DNA of 11,555 nt. It comes from VGEM01 sp033764265. Its GTDB lineage: Bacteria > Pseudomonadota > Alphaproteobacteria > Rhodospirillales > Rhodospirillaceae. The stretch lies in the NCBI GenBank assembly GCA_033764265.1, contig JANRJB010000367.1:1-11555 (forward strand). The letters run 5' to 3'. Shown in pieces: positions 5,679 through 11,555 of this stretch. Both the position numbers and the translations under genes were made by a program. Below the pieces are notes generated by a model. The model was not told the DNA's origin. It saw only the letters and a list, made by a program, of their open reading frames with translations, and did not search any database. Position 1 is the stretch's first letter; each line of letters starts with the position of its first letter.

Positions 5679-7286
5679 ATGGTCAGGCACGTCGGGGCAC
5701 TAATCGCCTTCAGCCTTGCATTCAGTCTTTCAGCCCGCGCCGACGAGGCCGCGTGCCGGGCGCTGGTCAACCTCGATCTGGCGGCATTGCCCGAGGCGCC
5801 GACGCATCTGACTGTCACGTCCTATGTGACGGCGACGGACCTGCTGCCGGCCTATTGCGACGTGCGCGGCTACGTCGCGCCGCAGGTCGGCATTCGCGTG
5901 CGCATTCCCGATCCCGGCTGGAACGGTAGGTTCCACTTCGAGGGCTGCGGCACCATGTGCGGCGTGCGGGTGATCGCGGCGGCCGACGATCCCCTCTCGC
6001 GCGGCTACGCGGTGGCGGTCTCCGACTTGGGTCACAGCGCGCCGCACGACGACGAAGCGGTCACGCCCGAAGCCGTCAACGCCATCAGCCGTTCGGGCGA
6101 ATGGGCCTACAACAATCTCGAGGGCGAACTCGACCTGGCTTACCGCGGCACCCACAAAGCGGTGGTCGCGGCCAAGGCGATCGTTCAGGCCTATACCGGC
6201 CGCGCGCCGGAGAAGTCCTACTGGCGCGGTTGCTCCACCGGCGGCCGCCAGGGCCTGATGCTGGCCCAGCGCTATCCCTGGCACTTCGACGGCATCATCG
6301 CCGGCGCCCCGGCCGGCGTGCAGCCGGCTTATATCAACATCTTCTGGCGCACGCTGGCCAACATGGACGGCCGCGGCCGCGCCATCCTGGGCCGCGAGCT
6401 TCTGCCGCTGGTCAATGCCGCCGTGGTCGAGCAGTGCGACGCCGACGACGGGCTCGCGGACGGCGTCATCAACGACCCGTGGTCGTGCGCGCCAGACTTG
6501 AAAGCCCTGCGCTGCGTCGGTGGACGCCCCGGCAAGGACTGTCTGTCTGACGACCAGATCGGCGCGATGCAGCGCATCTATAACGGGGCGTTCCTGGGCA
6601 ACGGACTGCGCGTTTCGCCAGGCCTCGCCCCGGGCGCGGAGCTGAACCTGGCCGCCTACATCCGCGATACCGCCGGTGCCGACGTGACATTCGAGCCGAT
6701 GGCCCAGGACCGGTTGCGCTATGTCTGGTTCGACTACGATCCTGGCCCCAGTTATTCGCCGCGCAATATCGATCTCGACCGCGATTATCCGCGGCTGATC
6801 ACGAAGGGCGCGCTGCAAGCCCCCAACAATCCGGACCTGACCGATTTTGCCCGCCGCGGCGGCAAGTTGGTCATTTACCAGGGCATGAACGACCCGCTGG
6901 ATGCCGAGCCGATTGCCGACTATGTCGCAAAAGTCAGCCGCATCGCCGGCGGTCCGGCTGCCGCGGCGGCGTTTCTGCGGTTCTATCTGATTCCCGGCAT
7001 GAACCATTGTCGTGGCGGAGTCGGCGTCGACACGGTCGATTGGATCACGGCGATCGAGGGGTGGGTCGAGCGCGGCGTCGCGCCGACGGTGTTGATCGGC
7101 GCGCAACGGCGCGAGGCGACAGGCGCGCCCGGCGCCAAGGGCTTTCCGCTCGATCCGGCCGGGATCGTTAAGACGCGCCCGATTTATCCGTTCCCGGATG
7201 TGGCGCGCTATCTCGGTGCCGGCGATCCCGATGCCGACTCCAGTTTCGCGCCTGCGCCCGTCAGCTTGAAGCCGGGATCCGATTGA
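5679..7286 (+). CDS. Exported tannase/feruloyl esterase-family hydrolase
   Basis: A 535-residue alpha/beta hydrolase of the tannase family, which also contains feruloyl esterases and MHETase. An N-terminal signal peptide (hydrophobic residues 6-18, cleavage after A-R-A at 21) predicts export. The family CS-D-HC catalytic set is complete: Cys185-Ser186 in GCSTGGRQG, Asp405 in GMNDP, and His443-Cys444 in GMNHC, where the two cysteines normally form a disulfide joining the triad. A calcium-site loop CDADDGLADGVINDP starts at Cys253, heading the lid region. The probable substrate is an aromatic ester such as a galloyl, feruloyl or hydroxybenzoyl ester; the sequence alone does not tell which. The ATG at 5679 follows GGAG by 7 nt and is the only start giving a proper signal peptide. 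It is divergent from higBA. The 267 bases downstream hold no gene I can support. Confidence 0.92.
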   Translation: MVRHVGALIAFSLAFSLSARADEAACRALVNLDLAALPEAPTHLTVTSYVTATDLLPAYCDVRGYVAPQVGIRVRIPDPGWNGRFHFEGCGTMCGVRVIAAADDPLSRGYAVAVSDLGHSAPHDDEAVTPEAVNAISRSGEWAYNNLEGELDLAYRGTHKAVVAAKAIVQAYTGRAPEKSYWRGCSTGGRQGLMLAQRYPWHFDGIIAGAPAGVQPAYINIFWRTLANMDGRGRAILGRELLPLVNAAVVEQCDADDGLADGVINDPWSCAPDLKALRCVGGRPGKDCLSDDQIGAMQRIYNGAFLGNGLRVSPGLAPGAELNLAAYIRDTAGADVTFEPMAQDRLRYVWFDYDPGPSYSPRNIDLDRDYPRLITKGALQAPNNPDLTDFARRGGKLVIYQGMNDPLDAEPIADYVAKVSRIAGGPAAAAAFLRFYLIPGMNHCRGGVGVDTVDWITAIEGWVERGVAPTVLIGAQRREATGAPGAKGFPLDPAGIVKTRPIYPFPDVARYLGAGDPDADSSFAPAPVSLKPGSD

Positions 7287-7553
7287 AGCCCGAGTCGCGC
7301 GGTAAGATGCGCCCGGCCTCCGCCGTGGCCCGGCACTTGTCACCGATCTGCCACACCGGGCGCCGCCGTCTTCATCTATATGCACCCCGCGCGCAGGCGA
7401 ACCGGGCGAATGTGCGGATTTTGTCACATCGGCCCATAATGCGAGCAGGGGTTGATGGCCTCGCTTGACCCTGGCGCGCGGCGGCTGTCAATTTGCCCGA
7501 ATGCTTAACGACGTGGCTGCATGTAGCTGGCAGCCGATTCGAGTGCGACGTCC

Positions 7554-8288
7554 ATGCGTATGCGTGCGGCAATCCTGGGAATGACGATGTTGGCCGTTAC
7601 GGCCAACGCTGGCGCGCGCGCCGATGATGCATCGTCGACCGCTGCCGCGCCTCCGGCCAATCCGCTGGGCGCATCGTTCACCGATGCCAGCGCCTCGGCG
7701 GGCGGCGCGTTCCTCACCATGGGCACGCTCAGCCCAACCTTCGGCTCGGTGACTTTGGGCCTGTCGCCGTCCGCTCCGACCAACGCGGTTTGGATCGGCG
7801 GCCAGGATGTCAGCGGCGGTTTCGTCACCTCGCTTTACGGCAGCCAGCTCGGCGTGTTCGGCGGCTACACCGATCGCCCGACGCTGTTCGCGCAAGGCCT
7901 GGCAACCGCGTGGAACCTGGGCGCGTCGGTCGGCTACGGCGGTTTTTATCTCCGCGGCGGATTCAGCGATGTGGCTGAGCGCGGCCTGGTCGACGCCTGG
8001 CAAACCTGGCAGGCCGGTTTCGGCTACGGCACCGGCAGCCTGGACCTGCGCGTGACGTACGTCAGTTCCGACGCCGTCACGCCCACCGCGCGCAACATCG
8101 GCGGTCTCGACACCAATCAATGGATGATCGGCGGCATTTATCAGATCAGCCCCGGCATCCGCGTCAATGCCGACGCCTTCTACGGCACGCGCGAACTGGC
8201 CACGCCTTACGGCCGGCTCAGCGCCACGCCCGGCGCCACCGCGCCCCAGGGCGCCGGCGCCCGCGTCGGAGTCCAGCTCAGGTTCTGA
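7554..8288 (+). CDS. Small outer-membrane beta-barrel protein (porin-like), function unknown
   Basis: A 244-residue exported protein. Residues 1-23 form a signal peptide with cleavage after A-R-A (before DDASS), followed by a short Ala/Pro linker. The mature part alternates aromatic/hydrophobic and small/polar residues in Gly-rich strands (GSQLGVFGGYTDRPTLFAQ, GASVGYGGFYLRGGFSD, WQAGFGYGTGSLDLRVTYV, WMIGGIYQISPGIRVNADAFYGT) and ends in VGVQLRF; a terminal Phe is the hallmark recognised by the outer-membrane assembly machinery. At about 220 mature residues it is shorter than general porins (300+), suggesting 8-10 strands or a truncated porin relative. A second ATG two codons later (7560) is an equally possible start. 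A weak promoter-like TTGACC (7465-7470) and TCAATT (7488-7493) with 17-nt spacing lies upstream. Its end overlaps the convergent ThiE-like gene by 11 bp. Confidence 0.82.
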   Translation: MRMRAAILGMTMLAVTANAGARADDASSTAAAPPANPLGASFTDASASAGGAFLTMGTLSPTFGSVTLGLSPSAPTNAVWIGGQDVSGGFVTSLYGSQLGVFGGYTDRPTLFAQGLATAWNLGASVGYGGFYLRGGFSDVAERGLVDAWQTWQAGFGYGTGSLDLRVTYVSSDAVTPTARNIGGLDTNQWMIGGIYQISPGIRVNADAFYGTRELATPYGRLSATPGATAPQGAGARVGVQLRF

Positions 8289-8925
8289 TCGCCCGGCCGG
8301 CAAAACCGACGCCGGCCGCGCCCCAACACCCAATTCCGTTCAGTTGCCGCATCGTGTCGGGTCCGATTCCACCCAAGGCGATCGCCGGCCGCGACGCCGC
8401 GCGCGCCAGTGCCGCGAAGCGCACGCGCCCCAACGGTGCGCGGTCGGGGTGGCTTGCCGTCGGCAACACCGGGCCCACCATCACCGCATCGGCACGCGCG
8501 CGCGCGGCCCGGCGCAACGCGATCTCTGAATGCGCCGCGGCGGTCAGCCGGCCGTTGCGGGTTCGCAGCCAAAGCCGAAGCCCCGGCGGCAGCCCGCGTC
8601 TGATCATTGCCTCCGGCGCATGGACGCCGTTGGCGCGAAGCGCGGCGGCCAGCCGCCAGTCGCCGGCGATCAGCAACCACAGCCGGCGCGCGCGGCACAG
8701 CGGCTGCAGTCGCTTCGCCAGATCCCGCCGGGCGCGATCATCGGTGTGGCGCACGACCACGCCGCCGCCCGCCGGCAGGCGACCGATCGCCGCCGCCACA
8801 TCGAACCGGCGCGCGCTGTCGGTCAACAGCCACAGGTAGGGCAAGTGGGCGCCGGCCCGGCATGCGGCCGCGATGCGCGCTCGCTCGCGCCGTGCGCCCA
8901 TCGCCATTGAGAACCGCGCCAACAT
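8278..8925 (-). CDS. Divergent thiamine-phosphate-synthase-like (ThiE/TenI) protein
   Basis: From the ATG at 8925 this gives 215 residues, the normal size for ThiE/TenI TIM barrels. Recognisable pieces are LPYLWLLTDSARRFD (first strand), ANGVHAP, TAAAHSEIALRRAARARADAVMVGPVLPT (the GPVFPT phosphate loop) and ALGGI. However, the pyrophosphate-binding Q-x-R-x-K of true ThiE reads VVVRHTDD here, the H-L-G-Q-x-D motif is reduced to VHAPEA, and the Thr-Lys after the GPVxPT loop reads ASHP. It is therefore either a much changed thiamine phosphate synthase or a related TenI-like enzyme with another job. The frame stays open upstream to 9048, but that extension would overlap yggS and lacks family similarity. 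It is divergent from yggS with 33 bp between starts, and no clear ribosome site is seen. Confidence 0.78.
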   Translation of the reverse strand: MLARFSMAMGARRERARIAAACRAGAHLPYLWLLTDSARRFDVAAAIGRLPAGGGVVVRHTDDRARRDLAKRLQPLCRARRLWLLIAGDWRLAAALRANGVHAPEAMIRRGLPPGLRLWLRTRNGRLTAAAHSEIALRRAARARADAVMVGPVLPTASHPDRAPLGRVRFAALARAASRPAIALGGIGPDTMRQLNGIGCWGAAGVGFAGRAIRT

Positions 8926-8955
8926 CGCGCCATCATAAGCCGAAGCGATGTTGGC
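8918..8955. promoter_or_regulatory. 11-bp perfect inverted repeat between divergent starts
   Basis: GCCAACATCGC (8918-8928) and GCGATGTTGGC (8945-8955) are perfect reverse complements separated by 16 nt. The left arm contains the start codon of the ThiE-like gene read on the minus strand. The right arm contains a mirrored ATG that opens a 4-codon reading frame whose TGA overlaps the yggS ATG. It could be an operator for a dimeric regulator, or a trace of duplication of a gene start. Confidence 0.42.
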
Positions 8956-8958
8956 CCC

Positions 8959-9693
8959 ATGACCGAAATCGACGCCCCCCGCCACGATGTCGCTGCCGCA
9001 CTCGCGGCGGTCAGGCGCAAGCTGACCGCGGCCGCGGTCGCGGCCCATCGTGACCCGGCCGACGTCACCCTGGTGGCGGTTTCAAAAACTCATCCGGTCG
9101 CGGCGATCGAATCCGTGCTTGCCGCCGGCCATCGCGATTTCGGCGAAAATCGCGTGCAGGAAGCCATGACCAAGTATCCCGCCCTCAAGGCCCGGCATCC
9201 CGATCTCAAGCTCCACCTGATCGGTCCGCTCCAGACCAACAAAGTGCGCGACGCGGTCAAGCTGTTCGACGTCATCCACTCTCTCGACCGCAACAAGCTG
9301 GCCGGCAGGCTGTCGCACGAAATGCAGGTTCAGCGCCGCCGACTGCCCTGCTTTATCCAGGTCAACACCGGCCGCGAGCCGCAGAAAGCCGGCATCGACC
9401 CGGACGAGGTCGGCGGCTTTCTGGCCCGGTGCCGGATCGACCTTTATCTCGAGGTCGTCGGATTGATGTGCATCCCGCCGGTGAACGAGAACCCCGCGCT
9501 CCATTTCGCGTTCCTGCGCGAACTGGCGCGTCGGCACGGACTGACGCAGCTCAGCATGGGCATGAGCGGCGACGCGGTTGACGCGGTGGCGTTCGGGGCC
9601 ACGCATGTGCGCGTCGGCACGGCGATCTTCGGGCCGCGTCCCGCCGCAGCCGTCGACGTCGAGCCCGCCGAGCATCATACCGCGGCGGATTGA
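8959..9693 (+). CDS. yggS: YggS/PLPBP-family pyridoxal-phosphate homeostasis protein
   Basis: A 244-residue alanine-racemase-like barrel without catalytic domain, binding pyridoxal 5'-phosphate and acting in vitamin B6 and amino-acid homeostasis. The PLP Lys is Lys43 in LVAVSKTHP. Other family hallmarks are FGENRVQEA, LHLIGPLQTNK, IHSLDRNKLA, IQVNTGREPQKAGI, LMCIPP and the phosphate-binding SMGMSGDAVDAVAFGATHVRVGTAIFGPR. The start ATG at 8959 has no visible Shine-Dalgarno sequence but overlaps the stop of a 4-codon reading frame beginning at 8948, which could supply ribosomes by reinitiation (inference). Its 3' end overlaps the convergent L,D-transpeptidase gene by 19 bp. Location next to a thiamine-type gene hints at shared cofactor metabolism but nothing direct. 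Confidence 0.95.
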   Translation: MTEIDAPRHDVAAALAAVRRKLTAAAVAAHRDPADVTLVAVSKTHPVAAIESVLAAGHRDFGENRVQEAMTKYPALKARHPDLKLHLIGPLQTNKVRDAVKLFDVIHSLDRNKLAGRLSHEMQVQRRRLPCFIQVNTGREPQKAGIDPDEVGGFLARCRIDLYLEVVGLMCIPPVNENPALHFAFLRELARRHGLTQLSMGMSGDAVDAVAFGATHVRVGTAIFGPRPAAAVDVEPAEHHTAAD

Positions 9694-10199
9694 ACGTTCA
9701 GTCGAGAGTCCGGGCCGCAGTCCGCCAGCACGTCCAGCAGGTCGGGCAGGGCTAGCGTTACGCAGCCCTCGGTCGGGCCGTAGCCGTCGGCGGCGACGTG
9801 CAGAAAAATCGCGCTGCCAGCGCCGGGCACAACCGGATCGTCGTTATGCCCCACGATCACGATAACGTCGTACAGCCGATCCTCGCGCCACAGGCGCTCG
9901 GCGCGACTCGCGTTGGGCAGCGTCACCGGGCGATTGTAAGCGGCGTCGTCGGGCGCGTCGCACCAGCCGTCGTCGGGGCGAATGATCGTCAGCGGCAACC
10001 GCGTGCGCGGCGCGGCCAACCGGTCCGCGCGGTACATCACCCGCCGCAGCGGAAAAGCACCGACCGGCGTGCAGCCGTCACCCTCGCGCTTGTCGGCGCG
10101 GACGCCGTTGCGGCCGATAGCGCAGGCAAGAACGCGGCCGCCCACCGCGATGTGTCCGCGATGAGCGGGGGTCCGGGCGGGTTCAACAGTCAGCATCAT
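9675..10199 (-). CDS. L,D-transpeptidase (YkuD-fold) family protein
   Basis: A 174-residue protein of the short L,D-transpeptidase family (COG3786-like). These YkuD-fold cysteine enzymes form 3-3 cross-links in peptidoglycan or attach peptides to it. The fold markers are REGDGCTPVGAFPLRRVMYR in the N-terminal half, then VIVGHN, and the active-site stretch HVAADGYGPTEGCVTL with the catalytic His and Cys separated as usual in H-(x)n-T-x-G-C. No signal peptide or membrane segment is visible, which is common for this subgroup and leaves its location open. I chose the ATG at 10199 because MMLTVEPARTPAHRG begins the family-like region; GTG at 10214 and ATG at 10196 are alternatives. It lies 49 nt downstream of the hypothetical gene on the same strand, so may share its transcript. 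Confidence 0.88.
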   Translation of the reverse strand: MMLTVEPARTPAHRGHIAVGGRVLACAIGRNGVRADKREGDGCTPVGAFPLRRVMYRADRLAAPRTRLPLTIIRPDDGWCDAPDDAAYNRPVTLPNASRAERLWREDRLYDVIVIVGHNDDPVVPGAGSAIFLHVAADGYGPTEGCVTLALPDLLDVLADCGPDSRLNVQSAAV

Positions 10200-10248
10200 G
10201 CCGGCGGCTCGCACACGGCGACCAAGGTGACCGATCCGTCGCGTCTGC

Positions 10249-11241
10249 TCAACCGTTCACGTCGACCTGGCCGCGCTGTCGGCGTTCCGACGCCGCCCGG
10301 TATTTCTCAAGGCCCGCCAGCATGGCGCGGTCGAAATTCGCCAGACTGTCCGCGGCGATCGCCGGCGAATCGTTCGCTCGCGGCGAAGCCGATGGCGCGG
10401 CCGGCGTGGCCCGTTTCACAGCCTCGGCCAGAGATGCCGGCGGCAGCCCGACATTCAGCGCGCCGGGGGCAAAGCGCGTCCGGGCCCTGAGCTCGGCGAC
10501 CGACACCTCATCGGGCGCACGCCGGCTCGGCAGGCGCAGGTCGCGGCCTTTCGTGCCTTCCGGCGTCAGCGGCATGAAGCGCGCCGCGCGGGCGCGGTCG
10601 GGCGAGTCCTGGGCCGGCGTCGGGTCGGCGGCGCGCAACGCGCGGTCCGAAGTCACGACCGGATCGCGTTTCAGCGGTCCCAGCACGTTGGCCTGCGCGG
10701 CGATCTGCGCGGCGGTCAGCAGGGCTTCGGTTTCGTCACGCTCGCGCCCGGCCGTGGCGTAGTCGGGTACGAATTCGCGCGGAGCGGCGGCGGCAAGTTG
10801 CGTTTCTGCCGCCATGGGACCGGGCCGCGCGGGCTCGCCGCGCAGCATGGCCATGACATGCCCGCCCATATCCTTGCCGGTGCCATCCTCGATCAGGCTG
10901 TCGACCATGGCCGATGCAAACCCGATCGGTCCGCCCAGCAGGGTCGAGCCGACCAGCTTGGCCGGCGTCTTGATCGTGTCGCCGGTCAATTCGCGATAGA
11001 GCGTATTGACCACCGGGATGTGCTGCAGCGGATTGATGAAATCCAACATGTCCCAGAACGTCAGCCCGCCCTCATCGGCGTCGGCTGTGCTCGGTCCGGC
11101 CGGCGCACTCGCATGCGGCGACGCGGCCGGAACCCGGCGGGTGGCATCGATGGCCGATACCGATTCCATAACTGGTCCGACGACTGGCCTGGCCTGAGGC
11201 GCCTGATGGCGCGGCTTTGCGACAGGCCATGCAATCGGCAT
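10249..11241 (-). CDS. Conserved-looking hypothetical protein with NPLQHIPVV core
   Basis: A 330-residue protein that I cannot assign a function. Residues 1-57 are Pro/Ala-rich and low in complexity. Residues 60-135 form the only ordered-looking core: LTFWDMLDFINPLQHIPVV, then NTLYRELTGDTIKTPAKLVG, then a Gly-rich amphipathic stretch STLLGGPIGFASAMVDSLIE, and TGKDMGGHVMAML. The remaining 190 residues are Ala/Arg/Pro-rich and probably disordered, except a short C-terminal helix NFDRAMLAGLEKYRAASERR. There is no signal peptide and no convincing transmembrane helix, though the 98-117 segment could lie on a membrane. I have an impression of similar cores in other alphaproteobacterial hypothetical proteins, but could not check. 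ATG 11241 gives the longest form; ATG at 11169 (residue 25, MESVSAIDATRR) is a realistic alternative. Codon composition matches the neighbours. Confidence 0.75.
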   Translation of the reverse strand: MPIAWPVAKPRHQAPQARPVVGPVMESVSAIDATRRVPAASPHASAPAGPSTADADEGGLTFWDMLDFINPLQHIPVVNTLYRELTGDTIKTPAKLVGSTLLGGPIGFASAMVDSLIEDGTGKDMGGHVMAMLRGEPARPGPMAAETQLAAAAPREFVPDYATAGRERDETEALLTAAQIAAQANVLGPLKRDPVVTSDRALRAADPTPAQDSPDRARAARFMPLTPEGTKGRDLRLPSRRAPDEVSVAELRARTRFAPGALNVGLPPASLAEAVKRATPAAPSASPRANDSPAIAADSLANFDRAMLAGLEKYRAASERRQRGQVDVNG

Positions 11242-11304
11242 GCCAGGACCGGAGGCTTGATCCGCAATGGTTTTCGGATTGCGCGGCCGGTCGCGCGCCC
11301 GTCA

Positions 11305-11323
11305 CCCGGCAAATCCTGCCGGG
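11305..11323. other. Short GC-rich stem-loop downstream of ribA
   Basis: CCCGGCA (11305-11311) pairs perfectly with TGCCGGG (11317-11323) around a 5-nt loop. It lies between the hairpin composite and the start of the hypothetical gene. No T-run follows on either strand, so it is at best a weak or factor-dependent terminator or leader hairpin. The rest of 11242-11332 shows no gene. Confidence 0.35.
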
Positions 11324-11332
11324 CCGCTTCGG

Positions 11333-11410
11333 GCGAGTGCCCGGTTTCCGAAATGCGTGACTCGTGGCCACGGTCCTCGCAACGCATTTCGGAAACCAAA
11401 GGGCACTCGC
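11333..11410 (-). repeat. Hairpin unit 3 (bulge AAA on the right arm, plus-strand view)
   Basis: Outer arms GCGAGTGCCC (11333-11342) and GGGCACTCGC (11401-11410) pair at 10 of 10. Inner arms GGTTTCCGAAATGCGT (11343-11358) and ACGCATTTCGGAAACC (11382-11397) pair at 16 of 16. AAA (11398-11400) is unpaired. The loop is 23 nt. Confidence 0.87.
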
Positions 11411-11422
11411 AAACATCTGATT

Positions 11423-11501
11423 CGAGTACCGCTTTCGATCAGAAGTTCCTGACGCGGACGTCTCGGCGGCTGGTGCAGGAACTTCTGATCGGCGGTACTA
11501 G
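11423..11501 (-). repeat. Hairpin unit 4 (bulge TTT on the left arm, plus-strand view)
   Basis: Outer arms CGAGTACCGC (11423-11432) and GCGGTACTAG (11492-11501) pair at 9 of 10. Inner arms CGATCAGAAGTTCCTG (11436-11451) and CAGGAACTTCTGATCG (11476-11491) pair at 16 of 16. TTT (11433-11435) is unpaired. The loop is 24 nt. The minus-strand TAG at 11498-11500 is the ribA stop. Confidence 0.87.
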
Positions 11502-11555
11502 AACAGGTGTCCGGAACGGATCGCCTTGGTCGCCAGGTACGACCGGTTATGTTCG
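11498..11555 (-). CDS. ribA: GTP cyclohydrolase II (RibA), C-terminal end only
   Basis: Only the last 18 codons lie in the window, reading EHNRSYLATKAIRSGHLF then TAG on the minus strand. This matches the conserved C terminus of RibA (E. coli ends ...NEHYLDTKAEKMGHLLNK by recall): N-x-x-Y-L-x-T-K-x-x-x-x-G-H-L. RibA opens GTP in the first step of riboflavin synthesis. Alternatively it could be the RibA half of a RibBA fusion. The stop codon is part of the CTAG that begins the hairpin composite. The assignment rests on a short but distinctive tail. Confidence 0.7.
   Translation of the reverse strand, partial: EHNRSYLATKAIRSGHLF

Larger units (their letters stand above)
11333..11501 (-). repeat. 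Double-hairpin composite element, copy 2 (units 11423-11501 and 11333-11410)
   Basis: The same architecture as the element at 4809-4974, in the opposite orientation. Two hairpins flank a 12-nt linker (11411-11422), with AAA (11398-11400) and TTT (11433-11435) as the only unpaired arm tracts, again facing the linker. Read on the minus strand it starts with CTAG, which supplies the TAG stop of ribA, then hairpin, ACTCGAATCA junction, TTT-ended linker and second hairpin. Stem sequences are unrelated to copy 1 apart from the CKAGT ends and the TTT, yet pairing is almost perfect. Unlike copy 1, the far end reads GCGAG rather than CTAG. Confidence 0.85.

Noticed and set aside
5730..7427. 565-codon open frame antisense to the tannase-family gene
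   Set aside because: It is the shadow of a GC-rich gene; its Arg/Ala/Gly/His-rich product has no recognisable motif, while the opposite strand has a signal peptide and full catalytic triad.
7465..7493. Sigma-70 promoter TTGACC-17-TCAATT before the beta-barrel gene
   Set aside because: The -10 matches the consensus at only three of six bases, so it is mentioned in the gene entry but not listed as a feature.
8120..9053. Several plus-strand open frames opposite the ThiE-like gene
   Set aside because: Products are Arg/Pro/Ala-rich with no motif, and they would overlap a family-matching minus-strand gene.
10249..10762. Plus-strand open frames opposite the hypothetical gene
   Set aside because: They are low-complexity shadows; the minus-strand frame is longer and has an ordered core.

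Overview
The window is very GC-rich, densely packed Gram-negative DNA. Its gene set (retropepsin-like Zn_protease next to RimK, a divergent ThiE-like gene back to back with yggS, an L,D-transpeptidase, and an INPLQHIPVV-type hypothetical protein) suggests an alphaproteobacterium, perhaps Rhodospirillales-like. That placement is inference from gene content and composition, not from a search.

Layout. (1) Positions 1-3694, plus strand: a tight run of five genes with overlaps or gaps of a few bases. These are the 3' part of an AMP-forming acyl-CoA synthetase, a nitronate monooxygenase-family flavoprotein, a PaaI-type hotdog thioesterase, a patatin-like lipase and a RimB-like retropepsin. After a 212-base gap comes rimK (3907-4812). 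The first four look like acyl/lipid metabolism; RimB and RimK are known elsewhere as opposing activities on the glutamate tail of ribosomal protein S6. (2) 4809-4974: a composite element of two hairpins filling the gap between rimK and a convergent higBA toxin-antitoxin module (4987-5572, minus), which has a palindromic operator at 5598-5622. (3) 5679-8288, plus strand: two exported proteins, a tannase/feruloyl-esterase family hydrolase and a small outer-membrane beta-barrel protein. (4) 8278-9693: a divergent thiamine-phosphate-synthase-like gene (minus) back to back with yggS (plus), separated by an inverted repeat that mirrors their 5' ends. (5) 9675-11241, minus strand: an L,D-transpeptidase-family protein, preceded by a proline/alanine-rich conserved hypothetical protein. 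(6) 11333-11501: a second copy of the double-hairpin composite, followed by the last codons of ribA (GTP cyclohydrolase II, minus) running off the window.

The most unusual content is the double-hairpin family. Both copies have the same plan: outer stem of about 10 bp, a 3-nt AAA/TTT bulge on one arm only, inner stem of 16 bp, loop of 21-24 nt, then a 12-nt linker and a second hairpin with the bulge mirrored. The stem sequences differ between copies while pairing is kept. In both copies the composite begins, in the sense of the upstream gene, with CTAG, and that TAG is the stop codon of the upstream gene (rimK in one case, ribA in the other). I do not recognise this as a named family. It could be a CTAG-targeting miniature mobile element, a folded-DNA recombination substrate, or a 3'-end RNA structure.
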